DNA of 64,000 nt, taken from contig JAJRSE010000061.1 of assembly GCA_024278955.1 (NCBI GenBank), forward strand, positions 1-64,000. The letters run 5' to 3'. Numbering within the stretch: position 1 is the stretch's first letter; each line of letters begins with the position of its first letter. Below the pieces are notes generated by a model. That model was not told where the DNA came from. It did no database searches and was given only the letters and a program-made list of their open reading frames with translations. Below, piece by piece: positions 53,586-62,653 of this stretch. The stretch comes from Planctomycetota bacterium (GTDB taxonomy: Bacteria > Planctomycetota > Planctomycetia > Pirellulales > Lacipirellulaceae). Made by a program: the position numbers and the translations under genes.

Positions 53586-53852
53586 TTTCGCGGATGGCTA
53601 GCGGAAGAGGCCAATGTGTCTTGTCCCCGGAGGATCGCCTCAATCCCTATAAACCCAAGGGAGCCAATCTTTTAGGTGTAACCCACACGGTTCCACTAGT
53701 TTCACGCTGGGTCGATTAGGTATAGTTAATGGAACGCCGTCAGCTCTCGGCGACCGGTCTCTCGGCAAGTAAAATGCGGGGATGGCGGTGGGGGGCTGGT
53801 AGCCAACAGCTTGAACCTCGTGCGGCAGCCAGTGTGCGGTCGCCTTATGTGC

Positions 53853-54797
53853 ATGATAGAAGCAACCATCTCGGTCGGTAACGCCGAAAATCTTATACTC
53901 TTGCTAGGGGCCCAAGATCAGCACCTCAAGCAGATTCGTAGCGCGATTCCTGCGAAAATTTCCACACGCGACGGAAAAATTCTCGTGCAAGGCGACGAAG
54001 ACAACGTCCTCCAAGCGACGGCTGTCTTTGAAGAGCTTCGCACTCGACTGGATCGCCAAGATTCGCTCGATCCGGATGTCGTCTCTCAGGTAATCCGAAG
54101 GGTGACCAACGGCGAGGAGTCGCTTGACTCGAAGCCGATTGGGGTTCGAGGTGGCCGCGCGATCCACTCTCGTACGCCTGGCCAAGCAAAGTATGTTGAA
54201 GCCATACGAAGTAATGCCTTGGTGTTTTGTACGGGGCCCGCTGGCACTGGCAAGACGTATCTGGCAGTCGCAACGGCAGTCGAAGCGCTCAGGGCTCAAC
54301 AAATCCGAAAAATCGTGTTGGTTCGTCCCGCTGTCGAAGCAGGCGAGAGCCTGGGTTTTTTGCCGGGCGACTTGCAAGCAAAGATCAATCCGTACTTGCG
54401 CCCATTGCTCGACGCATTGCAGGACATGATGGACTACGACCAGATGCGTCTCTACATGGACGAAGACGTAATCGAAGTCGTGCCGCTGGCCTACATGCGA
54501 GGCCGCACGCTTAACCAAGCCTTTATTATTTTAGACGAAGCGCAGAACACGACCGTTTCGCAAATGAAAATGTTTCTCACCCGCATGGGCGAAGGCTCGC
54601 AAGTAGTGGTCTCGGGCGACACGTCGCAAACCGATTTGTCCTCCCATACAAAGAGCGGACTAATCGATGCGCTGGCCCGTTTGCGCAACATCGAAGGCTT
54701 TGCTCGCGTGACGCTTGGTACGACTGATATTGTTCGTCACCGATTAGTCCAAGAAATTGTCCGTGCTTACGAGGAGGGCTCAAAGAAAAAGAAGTGA
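53853..54797 (+). CDS. PhoH family ATPase (PhoH/YbeZ)
   Basis: 314 residues from the ATG at 53853 (MIEATISVGNAENL); the frame is open for 14 more codons. After a KH-like N-terminal part (1-80) the PhoH core shows Walker A FCTGPAGTGKTYLAVATAV, VLVRPAVEAGESLGFLPGDL, Walker B AFIILDEAQNTT and sensor VVSGDTSQTDLS. YbeZ partners with YbeY in rRNA and RNA maturation, and ybeY indeed lies two genes downstream. The family may unwind or bind RNA. Confidence 0.93.
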   Translation: MIEATISVGNAENLILLLGAQDQHLKQIRSAIPAKISTRDGKILVQGDEDNVLQATAVFEELRTRLDRQDSLDPDVVSQVIRRVTNGEESLDSKPIGVRGGRAIHSRTPGQAKYVEAIRSNALVFCTGPAGTGKTYLAVATAVEALRAQQIRKIVLVRPAVEAGESLGFLPGDLQAKINPYLRPLLDALQDMMDYDQMRLYMDEDVIEVVPLAYMRGRTLNQAFIILDEAQNTTVSQMKMFLTRMGEGSQVVVSGDTSQTDLSSHTKSGLIDALARLRNIEGFARVTLGTTDIVRHRLVQEIVRAYEEGSKKKK

Positions 54798-54886
54798 GGG
54801 ATGAAGAGAGAGGGAGGTGAGAGGAGAGGGACTTGAACGCCCGCCGCTTACCGCTTATCTCTGATCACACTTTCGAGCTATACACT

Positions 54887-57151
54887 ATGGCAAATGGCAA
54901 TCAGAAACGTACACGGCAGCAGCGAGTTGCTGTGGTTGAGTTGCCGCCAGGGGTCTGGGGCACCCTGGCTGGACAACTTCGCAAGGGCAGTGTTCTGCTG
55001 CGATTGGCCCTGTGTACGCTAGTAGCGATCCTGCTTTGGGGCTTTACCCAAGGCTGGGCTCCTCCGTTTAGTTATCGTGTGGGGCAGATTCCGCAACGCG
55101 ATATCGTTGTTCAGATCGACTTCCAACAGCCCGACTCGAAGCTGACCGAGGAGAAACGCGACGAAGCACGCCGTTTGGCGATTTCGGTTTACGATCAGGA
55201 CGTGGAGCCATTGGTTCAGTTGCGGGCCCAGTTGCGGCTTGACTTGAGCAAGCTGCTGTCTGCCGAAAGCTTTGCCGAAGTCGATCAAGAGCTGTGGCAA
55301 CAGTTCCAGCCAACGCCTGCGGAAGGAACTCCCGACCCGACCGAGGAAGAGCGCCAGCAGCAATATCAACGATTTCGCGATGCCTTTGCCGAGGATGGTT
55401 CGCTCGATATTTTTGACGAGCAGCTTTCTGCGGTAATGACTCCGCTAGACCAGTGGGGACTTTTGGGCGAGTTGTCTGAGGGCGTCAATTTAGAAAAGAT
55501 TTTTGTACGAACAGGGGAAGAGAAAGGGTTTGCTGCGGAAGCCCAGCGTGAAGTCACCGAGGTGCTGCTGGAAAGCGCTGCTGCCCGCCTGCAACAGTCA
55601 CTCAAAGAAAAATTGGGGTCGGTAGAATTGGCCCAGCGAATTTATGCCCGGATACGTCCACGGCTTGAACCCACGTTGACGCTCAATAGCGAAGCAACCC
55701 ATCAGGCTCAGGACGAAGCCGCAGACGCGGTCGAAACGCAATACAAGCCTTTTCGTCTTGGCGAAGAAACTTTGGCAAAAGCTGGTGAACCTCTTTCTGC
55801 CGAAGTCGTCGAACTGCTGCGTTTAGAGCACGAAGAAATCATAGCCCAGCAAGATTTGGGCGCCCGGATTCGTCGCACCTTGGCTATTTTGGGAATGTAT
55901 GTAGCTCTCTACACGCTTTGCGGTTTCTACATCTCGATGCGTGAGCCTAAGGTCCTGGAAGAACTCCCGCGTTTTGTTGCGTTGCTATCGCTTGTGATTC
56001 TCTCCGTTGTTCTCTCGTGCATCCTCAACCAATATGCACGGGGAGCTGACCTGATTCCTCTCTTGCTCTTGGCGATGACTTCGGTGATTGCGTACCACCA
56101 GGAAATGGCTTTGCTGCTATCTGCCTCAGTGACTTTGATCGTCACGATTTCGCTTGGACACGACATGTCGCAAGCCTTGGTCTTGATGGCAACGATCTCT
56201 GGCTCGGTGTTGGTGCTAAAAGAAGTTCGCACTCGCGGGAAACTTCTCTCGGTTGGGTTTATTGCCGCAGGCGTTGCTTTACTGACGACGTTCGGGGTAG
56301 GAACTTTGTTCGGGCATCCCGGGGCGGAGCTTTGGCAGAATGGTTTCATGCTCGCGGTGTGGTCGGTCATTGCTGGCTCGCTGATGACGGTTCTCTTGCC
56401 CACGGTTGAAAGCGTATTTGGTGTACAAACCGACTTGAGCTTGATTGCCTTGGGAGACCCGGCCCATCCACTTTTACAGGAATTGATCCGCCGCGCTCCC
56501 GGTACTTACAACCATTCGATTACGGTTGCTTCGCTGGCCGAAGCCGCAGCGGAGTCGGTCGGCGCTCGGGGGCTTTTGGTACGCGTGGGGGCCTATTTCC
56601 ACGATATTGGCAAGATGCTTAAGCCGGGGTACTTCATCGAAAACCAAACGCCGGGCGACAATCGACACGATTCGCTTGTCCCGGCGATGAGCACCCTGGT
56701 GATTATCGCACACGTAAAAGACGGCGCCGATCTCGCTCGACAGAATAAATTGCCGGAACCCATTATCGACTTCATCCAACAACACCACGGCACCACTCTG
56801 GTCGAGTATTTTTATCGACAGGCAAACGAGCAAAAAGAAAAAGACCCCGACAGCGGCGAGGTCGACGAAAGCTCGTTCCGCTATCCAGGCCCTAAGCCTC
56901 AGACGAAAGAAGCCGGAGTTCTGATGCTAGCCGACGCGGTCGAGAGTGCTAGCCGTGCTCTCAAAGAGCCAACGCCCTCTCGGATTGAAAGCATTGTCGA
57001 AGATCTAGCGATGAAACGCCTGCTCGATGGGCAATTTGATGAATGTGGATTAACTCTCGAAGAAGTCCAAAAAATTGGCGAAAGTCTGGTAAAATCGCTG
57101 ACGGCAGTTTACCACGGTCGCGTGAAGTACCCTGGGCAAGAAACGGCTTAG
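54887..57151 (+). CDS. 7TMR-HD family membrane phosphohydrolase (PgpH-like)
   Basis: 754 residues from the ATG at 54887 (MANGNQKRTRQQ); a TTG at 54833 with GGAG upstream would add 18. One helix near 38-55 precedes a large extracytoplasmic 7TMR-HDED domain (about 60-325). About six or seven membrane helices follow (about 335-535), then a cytoplasmic HD domain with NHSITVASLAEAAAES, YFHDIGKMLKPGYF, DFIQQHHGTT and DAVESASRALKEP. PgpH-type proteins hydrolyse cyclic di-AMP. No diadenylate cyclase is in the window, so the substrate is inferred. Set between phoH and ybeY, the usual place. Confidence 0.92.
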   Translation: MANGNQKRTRQQRVAVVELPPGVWGTLAGQLRKGSVLLRLALCTLVAILLWGFTQGWAPPFSYRVGQIPQRDIVVQIDFQQPDSKLTEEKRDEARRLAISVYDQDVEPLVQLRAQLRLDLSKLLSAESFAEVDQELWQQFQPTPAEGTPDPTEEERQQQYQRFRDAFAEDGSLDIFDEQLSAVMTPLDQWGLLGELSEGVNLEKIFVRTGEEKGFAAEAQREVTEVLLESAAARLQQSLKEKLGSVELAQRIYARIRPRLEPTLTLNSEATHQAQDEAADAVETQYKPFRLGEETLAKAGEPLSAEVVELLRLEHEEIIAQQDLGARIRRTLAILGMYVALYTLCGFYISMREPKVLEELPRFVALLSLVILSVVLSCILNQYARGADLIPLLLLAMTSVIAYHQEMALLLSASVTLIVTISLGHDMSQALVLMATISGSVLVLKEVRTRGKLLSVGFIAAGVALLTTFGVGTLFGHPGAELWQNGFMLAVWSVIAGSLMTVLLPTVESVFGVQTDLSLIALGDPAHPLLQELIRRAPGTYNHSITVASLAEAAAESVGARGLLVRVGAYFHDIGKMLKPGYFIENQTPGDNRHDSLVPAMSTLVIIAHVKDGADLARQNKLPEPIIDFIQQHHGTTLVEYFYRQANEQKEKDPDSGEVDESSFRYPGPKPQTKEAGVLMLADAVESASRALKEPTPSRIESIVEDLAMKRLLDGQFDECGLTLEEVQKIGESLVKSLTAVYHGRVKYPGQETA

Positions 57152-57263
57152 GGCAAATAATTTAGTGCAAATAATGAATTTTGAAATATCCAAGTTCAAA
57201 AGAAGCCCGAATTCCTAATGACAAAAGCACGAGGGATCAATCGCTACGAAATTTGCGATAACC

Positions 57264-57854
57264 ATGGATAGTTACCAAACAGAGCCCTGTAACTCGGGGC
57301 CGCATAGCTCCGAGTCTCTTGACTCAGGAGAATCGATTTCTGACACGGCAGAAGAACCTCCTTCTGCGATGCAGATACCGATTGCCAACGAGCAAACTTC
57401 GCTCGTTCTTGATGAACAGAAGCTTCGAGCCGCGGTACAGAGTGTGCTTGAGGACTCTTCTTTCGAGACCGCCATGGTAAGCGTCGCTGTGGTCGACGAC
57501 CCCACCATACACCAGTTGAATCGACAGTTTTTGCAACACGATTACCCGACCGACATCTTGAGCTTTGTGCTCGACGAGAACCAGACGCACCTTGAAGGAG
57601 AGCTGATCGCAAGTTCCGACACGGCCATTCAGAATGCGGCCGAATATGGCTGGTCGAGCGAAAACGAGCTGCTTCTCTATCTGATCCATGGCGCTCTGCA
57701 CCTGGTGGGTTTTCGAGATAAAAACGCCGAAGAACGTGCCGCGATGCACGAGGCCGAAGCAGCACAGCTAAAGAAGCTTGGCCTCGAACTGCCCAAGAAT
57801 CGTTCTCGCTGGCAACAGGACCTAGCGACTCGGGACGGGGTCCCTAAGCCATGA
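57264..57854 (+). CDS. ybeY: Endoribonuclease YbeY (rRNA maturation factor)
   Basis: 196 residues; an internal ATG at 57369 would give 161, nearer the family norm, and the first 35 residues are acidic low-complexity. Family blocks are VAVVDDPTIHQLNRQFLQHD, YPTDILSFVLDE and the metal site LIHGALHLVGFRDKNAEE. The usual H-x3-H-x5-H motif has its third His replaced by Asp (HGALHLVGFRD). YbeY processes 16S rRNA 3' ends and takes part in ribosome quality control. It overlaps the CNNM/CBS gene by 4 bases. Confidence 0.92.
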   Translation: MDSYQTEPCNSGPHSSESLDSGESISDTAEEPPSAMQIPIANEQTSLVLDEQKLRAAVQSVLEDSSFETAMVSVAVVDDPTIHQLNRQFLQHDYPTDILSFVLDENQTHLEGELIASSDTAIQNAAEYGWSSENELLLYLIHGALHLVGFRDKNAEERAAMHEAEAAQLKKLGLELPKNRSRWQQDLATRDGVPKP

Positions 57855-59149
57855 GTGCCACCCAATTGCTTTGGACAAGCTTGTGTGCTCTAGCCGCGAC
57901 GGCAATCGCGAGTTTGGGGGTTCGCGCATTGCGAGATTTTTCGCGCCACGATCTGGAAGAACTTTGCCGACGGCATGGAGAACCCGATCGGTTTGGTCAG
58001 ATGTTACGTTTGCACGAGTCGACGGCATTAGGAATAGAAATGCTGTCGCTATTTACGACCGGCCTGGCCACCGTAGCAGGAACGCTGTGGCTGACTCAAG
58101 TCTGGCAATTCGCCGGAAACTCGGCCTGGGGCAATCTTTTTGCGATGGCCGGAGCGATCGGACTGGCCTTAATCGTGGCGACGACTTGGCTACCTTGGGC
58201 TGCTTCAAGAGTGTTTTCAGCCGATTTTTTGCTTCATACGTGGCCCTTGTGGAAAACGCTTTCCCAGCTTGCTGTTCCCCTGCTCTGGGGAGCAAAATTC
58301 TTTGATACGTCGCTCCACCGCATCGCAGGTCGCAAGCCACAGCAGATGGATGAGGAATCGATCGAAGAAGAAATCCGTACCATTGTTACCGAAGGCCATC
58401 GCGAAGGTTTGCTCGAAGAAGATGCCCGAGAAATGATTGAAGGGGTAATCGAGCTAGGCGAAGCAGACGTTTCAGAAATCATGACACCGCGAACCGACAT
58501 GCACATGCTTCCGCTCGCCATGGACTGGGACGACATGGTCGCCGACGTGATCGAAGCTGCTCATACACGAATTCCAGTCTTCGACAAAAACCGGGACGAC
58601 GTGGTAGGAATCCTCTACAGCAAAGACCTCCTGCCCGAGTTGGCCACAGGCGACCGAGAATCGCGAACACCGATTCGCGACCTTCTCAGAAAGCCGGTCT
58701 TCGTTCCAGAAACCAAGAAAATCGATGACGTGCTGCAAATGTTTCAGCAACTGCGAACGCATATTGCCGTGGTCTTGGACGAATATGGCGGCGTTTCGGG
58801 CTTGGTCTCGATCGAAGATGTTTTAGAAGAAATTGTCGGAGAAATTGTCGACGAGTACGACAAAGAGGTCGTCGAAGAAATCCAGCGAGTTGATAGCAAC
58901 ACCTACGAAGCGCTAGGCCGCACGCATGTGGATGAAATCAATGCGACGATGAATATCGATCTGCCGGACGATGGCGACTTCGACACGATCGGAGGCTTTG
59001 TTTTCACCGAGCTAGGACGAATCCCGCTCCCCGGCGATACCGTGGATTGGCAGAAAAAGGTTCGGATCGAGGTCCTTGAGGCGTCTCAACGTCGGATCGA
59101 TCGCGTAAGAATCTTCCGTCTCGACGAAGGCCAATTGGAAAGTGCATAG
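57851..59149 (+). CDS. CNNM/CorC-type hemolysin-family protein with CBS domains
   Basis: 432 residues. The DUF21/CNNM membrane domain covers about 1-170 with four helices. A linker EEEIRTIVTEGHREGLLEED leads to paired CBS domains (about 205-335: IMTPRTDMHMLPL, RIPVFDKNRDDVVGILYSKD, HIAVVLDEYGGVSGLVSIED). A CorC/HlyC transporter-associated domain follows (about 345-425, DDGDFDTIGGFVFTELGRIP). Such proteins are linked to Mg or Co efflux. It is coupled to ybeY by ATGA overlap, the common bacterial order ybeZ-ybeY-ybeX. Confidence 0.94.
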   Translation: MSATQLLWTSLCALAATAIASLGVRALRDFSRHDLEELCRRHGEPDRFGQMLRLHESTALGIEMLSLFTTGLATVAGTLWLTQVWQFAGNSAWGNLFAMAGAIGLALIVATTWLPWAASRVFSADFLLHTWPLWKTLSQLAVPLLWGAKFFDTSLHRIAGRKPQQMDEESIEEEIRTIVTEGHREGLLEEDAREMIEGVIELGEADVSEIMTPRTDMHMLPLAMDWDDMVADVIEAAHTRIPVFDKNRDDVVGILYSKDLLPELATGDRESRTPIRDLLRKPVFVPETKKIDDVLQMFQQLRTHIAVVLDEYGGVSGLVSIEDVLEEIVGEIVDEYDKEVVEEIQRVDSNTYEALGRTHVDEINATMNIDLPDDGDFDTIGGFVFTELGRIPLPGDTVDWQKKVRIEVLEASQRRIDRVRIFRLDEGQLESA

Positions 59150-59278
59150 AGCGATGCTAGCACCGGCTCTCGGTTGCTCTTGACCACGACGGGCAAGTCT
59201 AGGTAATGTCCCGCGTCATTTCGGCCCGGATTGCGCACTGGTGTTTGCAGCCCGCGGCCTAGCTTCCTCTTCCCTAGC

Positions 59279-60667
59279 ATGTTTGATATGCCACTCAATT
59301 CGCCTCAACTTTTTGTGATTTTGACAGTCGCCAGTTTGCTCGGAGCAAGCGGCTGCGCCACGATGAACGTGAATCCTAGCACTTGGCAATGGCCTTCGCT
59401 TGCTAGCGAGGCGGCCCCAATGGGATCGCCCGATTGGTGGAAGAAGCACAAGAAAGCCGCGGAGTTTGTTCCCGGCGAAGGTTATCGCGTGGTGGGGGTC
59501 GAGGGGTTCTTCGATCAGCAAGGCCGACCGATGAAAGCTCATGCTGCGAAATCGGTGGACGAAGAGAAGAAAAGTGGTTTGCTTAGCGACGTGCAAGTGG
59601 CGAGTTCGGTCGCCGACATGAAATCGCAACTGGGCTATGGCCCCGATCAAGCCGCAGCCGAGCAATCTTTTGCGGCAGGCGAAGGCCTTTTTCGCCGCCA
59701 AGAGTACGGAGAAGCGGCCAAGCAATTTAAGAAAGCCATTGCAAAATCGGCAGATCCTTCGTTGGAACAGAACGGGATGTTCTTTCTTGCAGAAAGCCTG
59801 TTTTTCTCAGACCAGTATCCCGAGGCGGTTGAAGCCTACGACGAACTGTTAGACAAGCATCCTAATTCGTCGCACCTAGACAAAATTGTCCGGCGACAGT
59901 TCGATATCGCGCACTACTGGGAGAAAACCTATCAGCATAAGCCACATTGGGCGATCACGCCAAATTTGTTTGACAAAACTCGTCCGCTATTCGACACCTC
60001 GGGCAATTCGCTGAAGACTTACGAGAACATTCGCCTGAACGATCCGACAGGGCCGCTGGCAGATGATTCGATTATGGCGACCGCCAATTCTCACTTTTTA
60101 CGCGGCCGCTACGGCGATGCCGACTACTACTACGGCTTGCTTCGCCGAGAGTATCCTCGTAGCGAACATCAGTACGAAGCCCATGTTTTGGGGTTGCAGT
60201 GCAAGCTACGAATCTACCAAGGGCCCGATTATGTCTCGGTACCGTTGCTCGAAGCGAAGCAGCTTATCAAGCAGTTGAAAACACAATTTGGTGCCGACTT
60301 GAGTACGACAGAACGCAAACGCTTGGCCGAAATTCAGGGTACTCTGGTCATGCAGCTTGCCACTCGCGATTTCAATCGAGCTAAGGGCTACGACGACAAT
60401 AAACACTTCGAGAGCGCCCGGATGTACTACTCTCAGCTGGTGCGAGATTATCCAGACACTCCCCTGGCCGAGGAATCTCGGAAGCGGTTCATCGAGCTAG
60501 GCGGTAAGCCGGCTCATCCAGAAACCAAGATGCAATGGCTCGTCGACCTATTCCCCGAAAACGCTGAACGGACGGCGATCGCCCAGGTGCCGATGGTGGA
60601 AAGCGAGAATCCGATCGAAATTGCGAGAGAACCTATGCAAGCGACAGAGGCAACCACGGTCCGATGA
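59279..60667 (+). CDS. BamD-like TPR lipoprotein
   Basis: 462 residues from the ATG at 59279 (MFDMPLNSPQLFVILT); upstream codons read only from a TTG. The signal peptide ends in a lipobox-like ASGC, so the protein is probably lipid-anchored. Tetratricopeptide-like repeats begin near 135: EQSFAAGEGLFRRQEYGEAA, FFLAESLFFSDQYPEAVEAY, HFLRGRYGDADYYYGLLRRE and ARMYYSQLVRDYPDTPLAEE. This matches BamD/YfiO-like proteins that help assemble outer-membrane barrels. An LptE-like gene follows, supporting an outer-membrane theme. Confidence 0.85.
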   Translation: MFDMPLNSPQLFVILTVASLLGASGCATMNVNPSTWQWPSLASEAAPMGSPDWWKKHKKAAEFVPGEGYRVVGVEGFFDQQGRPMKAHAAKSVDEEKKSGLLSDVQVASSVADMKSQLGYGPDQAAAEQSFAAGEGLFRRQEYGEAAKQFKKAIAKSADPSLEQNGMFFLAESLFFSDQYPEAVEAYDELLDKHPNSSHLDKIVRRQFDIAHYWEKTYQHKPHWAITPNLFDKTRPLFDTSGNSLKTYENIRLNDPTGPLADDSIMATANSHFLRGRYGDADYYYGLLRREYPRSEHQYEAHVLGLQCKLRIYQGPDYVSVPLLEAKQLIKQLKTQFGADLSTTERKRLAEIQGTLVMQLATRDFNRAKGYDDNKHFESARMYYSQLVRDYPDTPLAEESRKRFIELGGKPAHPETKMQWLVDLFPENAERTAIAQVPMVESENPIEIAREPMQATEATTVR

Positions 60668-60715
60668 ATCGGTCTACAAAATTTGAGACGAAGCTAAGCA
60701 GAGAGCGTTAGAGAG

Positions 60716-61258
60716 ATGCATTTAGCTGGCGAAAAACGAGGTCGACTCATAGCCGTTGGGCTGCTCGGCCTCGCGTTATTACAAGGCTGTGCGTCTTACC
60801 GCGTCGGGGCCCGCTCGCTGTACGCGCCCGATATTGCGACCGTTTATGTACCGATGATCGAGTCCGATAGCTTCCGCCCCGATCTGGGTGAGCGGCTTAC
60901 CGAAGCTGTTGTGAAAGAAATCGAACTAAAAACGCCATTCAAAGTCGTCGGCACGCCCGATGCCGACAGCATTCTTTCGACTCGCTTGGTCGGCGACACC
61001 AAGCGCGTGACGATCGAGACTCGTAACGACGACCCTCGAGCGTTAGAGATCCATTTTTCCGCAGAGGTGACCTGGCTGAACCGACGTCGGATTCCGCTCC
61101 ATGCACCTTCGACGCTTGCCCTTCCTGCTGAGTTACTACCAATCGGCCAAACTTCGACGCTGGTATCTGAATTGGGGCAGTCGATGGTTACCGCACAGCA
61201 GCAAGCCATTGAGCGGCTGGCTCAACAAATCGTTTCGACGATGGAAGAACCGTGGTAA
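60716..61258 (+). CDS. lptE: LptE-like lipoprotein (LPS assembly)
   Basis: 180 residues. Signal peptide RLIAVGLLGLALLQGC with a lipobox LLQGC, then the LptE-type start ASYRVGARSLYAPDIATVYV. RPDLGERLTEAVVKEIELKT and ADSILSTRLVGDTKRV follow. LptE plugs the LptD barrel that delivers lipopolysaccharide to the outer membrane; family assignment rests on these blocks and length. Its stop lies 12 bases before the folP start. Confidence 0.85.
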   Translation: MHLAGEKRGRLIAVGLLGLALLQGCASYRVGARSLYAPDIATVYVPMIESDSFRPDLGERLTEAVVKEIELKTPFKVVGTPDADSILSTRLVGDTKRVTIETRNDDPRALEIHFSAEVTWLNRRRIPLHAPSTLALPAELLPIGQTSTLVSELGQSMVTAQQQAIERLAQQIVSTMEEPW

Positions 61259-61269
61259 GCTTTCCTACC

Positions 61270-62178
61270 ATGGCTTCCCGCGAACTATCTCTCTGCAAGC
61301 AATTTCCAAGCCGGGCAACGCATTGGCGTCTGCGCAAACGAACCTTGGAATTCGGCAGCCGCCCACGCTTGATGGGTATCGTCAACGTAACGCCCGACAG
61401 CTTCTCAGACGGAGGCCATTTTCTTGACTCGGCAAAAGCCGTTGAACAAGGGCTTCGGCTGGCTGCAGAAGGCGCCGATCTACTTGATATTGGCGGCGAA
61501 AGCACTCGGCCTTACGCCGACCCAGTGGCAATCCAAGAGGAACTCGACCGCGTTTTGCCCGTGATCGAATCGCTGGTTAGTCGAGTAGCAATTCCTCTTT
61601 CAATCGACACAAGCAAATCAGCGGTAGCAAAGGCGGCAATCCACTGTGGCGCCGAAATCATCAATGACATCTCCGGGCTCGAAGCCGACTCGCAGATGCC
61701 TAAAATTGCTGCCGACCTGCGAGCCGGAGTATGCGCGATGCACATGCAAGGCACACCTCAAACAATGCAAGACGACCCGCAGTATGCGGATGTGTTACTG
61801 GATATTTCCTCTCACCTTGAATCGCGGCGCAACGCGCTGGTCGCAGCGGGTATCGCAGCCGAGCAAATTTGCCTTGACCCGGGAATTGGCTTTGGAAAAA
61901 CCCACCAACACAACATTCGTCTGATGGCCCAGTGCTGGCAGCTACACAAGCTTGGCTGTCCCCTGTTGGTTGGCCACTCGCGGAAAGGTTTTTTGGCGAA
62001 AATTCTCGGCGATAAAACGTCCGACCGGCAGGCTGCCACGATCGGCGGGGCTCTTGCTCTGGCTGCCCAAGGAGTCCAGCTGATTCGAGTCCACGAGGTC
62101 CGCCCAGTTCGAGAGGCTTTGCTTGCCTTCGAGGCCGTTGGGGGAATCGATGGCCAAGAAAGAGTGCTAGCAGAGTAG
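61270..62178 (+). CDS. folP: Dihydropteroate synthase
   Basis: 302 residues from the ATG at 61270 (MASRELSLCKQFPS); a GTG at 61252 overlaps the lptE end. The TIM barrel carries the pterin-site motifs GIVNVTPDSFSDGGHF, LLDIGGESTRPYA, SIDTSKSAVAKAA, the INDISG block, DPGIGFGKTHQHN and LVGHSRKGFL. It joins 6-hydroxymethyl-dihydropterin diphosphate to p-aminobenzoate in folate synthesis. A hairpin with a T-run follows at 62221. Confidence 0.95.
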   Translation: MASRELSLCKQFPSRATHWRLRKRTLEFGSRPRLMGIVNVTPDSFSDGGHFLDSAKAVEQGLRLAAEGADLLDIGGESTRPYADPVAIQEELDRVLPVIESLVSRVAIPLSIDTSKSAVAKAAIHCGAEIINDISGLEADSQMPKIAADLRAGVCAMHMQGTPQTMQDDPQYADVLLDISSHLESRRNALVAAGIAAEQICLDPGIGFGKTHQHNIRLMAQCWQLHKLGCPLLVGHSRKGFLAKILGDKTSDRQAATIGGALALAAQGVQLIRVHEVRPVREALLAFEAVGGIDGQERVLAE

Positions 62179-62220
62179 GCTCTCCCCCTCTCCCCCACCA
62201 GAATGGCAAAAATCGATGGC

Positions 62221-62288
62221 CGCGGGCGAAAGCCCTCAGTTAAACCTCAAATAACCTTGGGCCTTCGCCCGCGAGGAGTTCTTTTTTT
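62221..62288 (+). terminator. Terminator-like hairpin after folP
   Basis: CGCGGGCGAAAGCCC (62221-62235) pairs with GGGCCTTCGCCCGCG (62259-62273) except for one mismatch, with a 23-base loop. A T-rich run (CTTTTTTTC) starts 8 bases later. The long loop makes it less certain than a canonical terminator. Confidence 0.55.
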
Positions 62289-62403
62289 CTTGCGATTTTA
62301 TGGTTCTTTTGGTCTAACACAATGCCAGCGACGTTGACCCGAATGGCTGGGTGAAGGATAATTGCGGGGTTCGGTGCGAAGGCTCTTTGCTCGTCGAGGG
62401 GCC

Positions 62404-62536
62404 TAGTATTCCATCGCGGCTTGGTTTTCGGGTGCCACTGCTGGCTCGTCCAGCAGTGCGAAGCGGGTACCCGGCGTCCACTGCTGGGCAAGCCAGCAGT
62501 GGCACCCAACTCGAATGTTGAGCTGCGGTAGACTAC
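62404..62536. repeat. 133-bp dispersed repeat, copy 2
   Basis: Same length and orientation as 12806-12938 with six differences. The 78-bp palindrome is at 62430-62507. It fills the centre of the 475-base gap between folP and proA. An AGTGCTTTG element begins two bases after its right end. Confidence 0.88.
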
Positions 62537-62537
62537 T

Positions 62538-62594
62538 AGTGCTTTGCCAACATTCAATTTTCGGCTACTCGAATTTTTGATAAGGACAAAGCGC
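62538..62594. repeat. AGTGCTTTG-family element next to repeat copy 2
   Basis: Starts AGTGCTTTGCCAACATTCAA and ends AAGGACAAAGCGC, giving imperfect terminal inverted repeats (AGTGCTTTG against CAAAGCGC) around 57 bases. It abuts the 133-bp repeat. Confidence 0.5.
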
Positions 62595-62653
62595 AATAAC
62601 AACAAAACACTCGGTTATTTTCTTTCTTGCCCACTTTTTTCTCGTTCATTTCT

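Noticed and set aside
57238-57263. Possible third copy of the CGCATT/AATGCG element (TTTGCGATAACC)
   Set aside because: Only the short GCGATAA core matches and the inverted repeat partner is missing.
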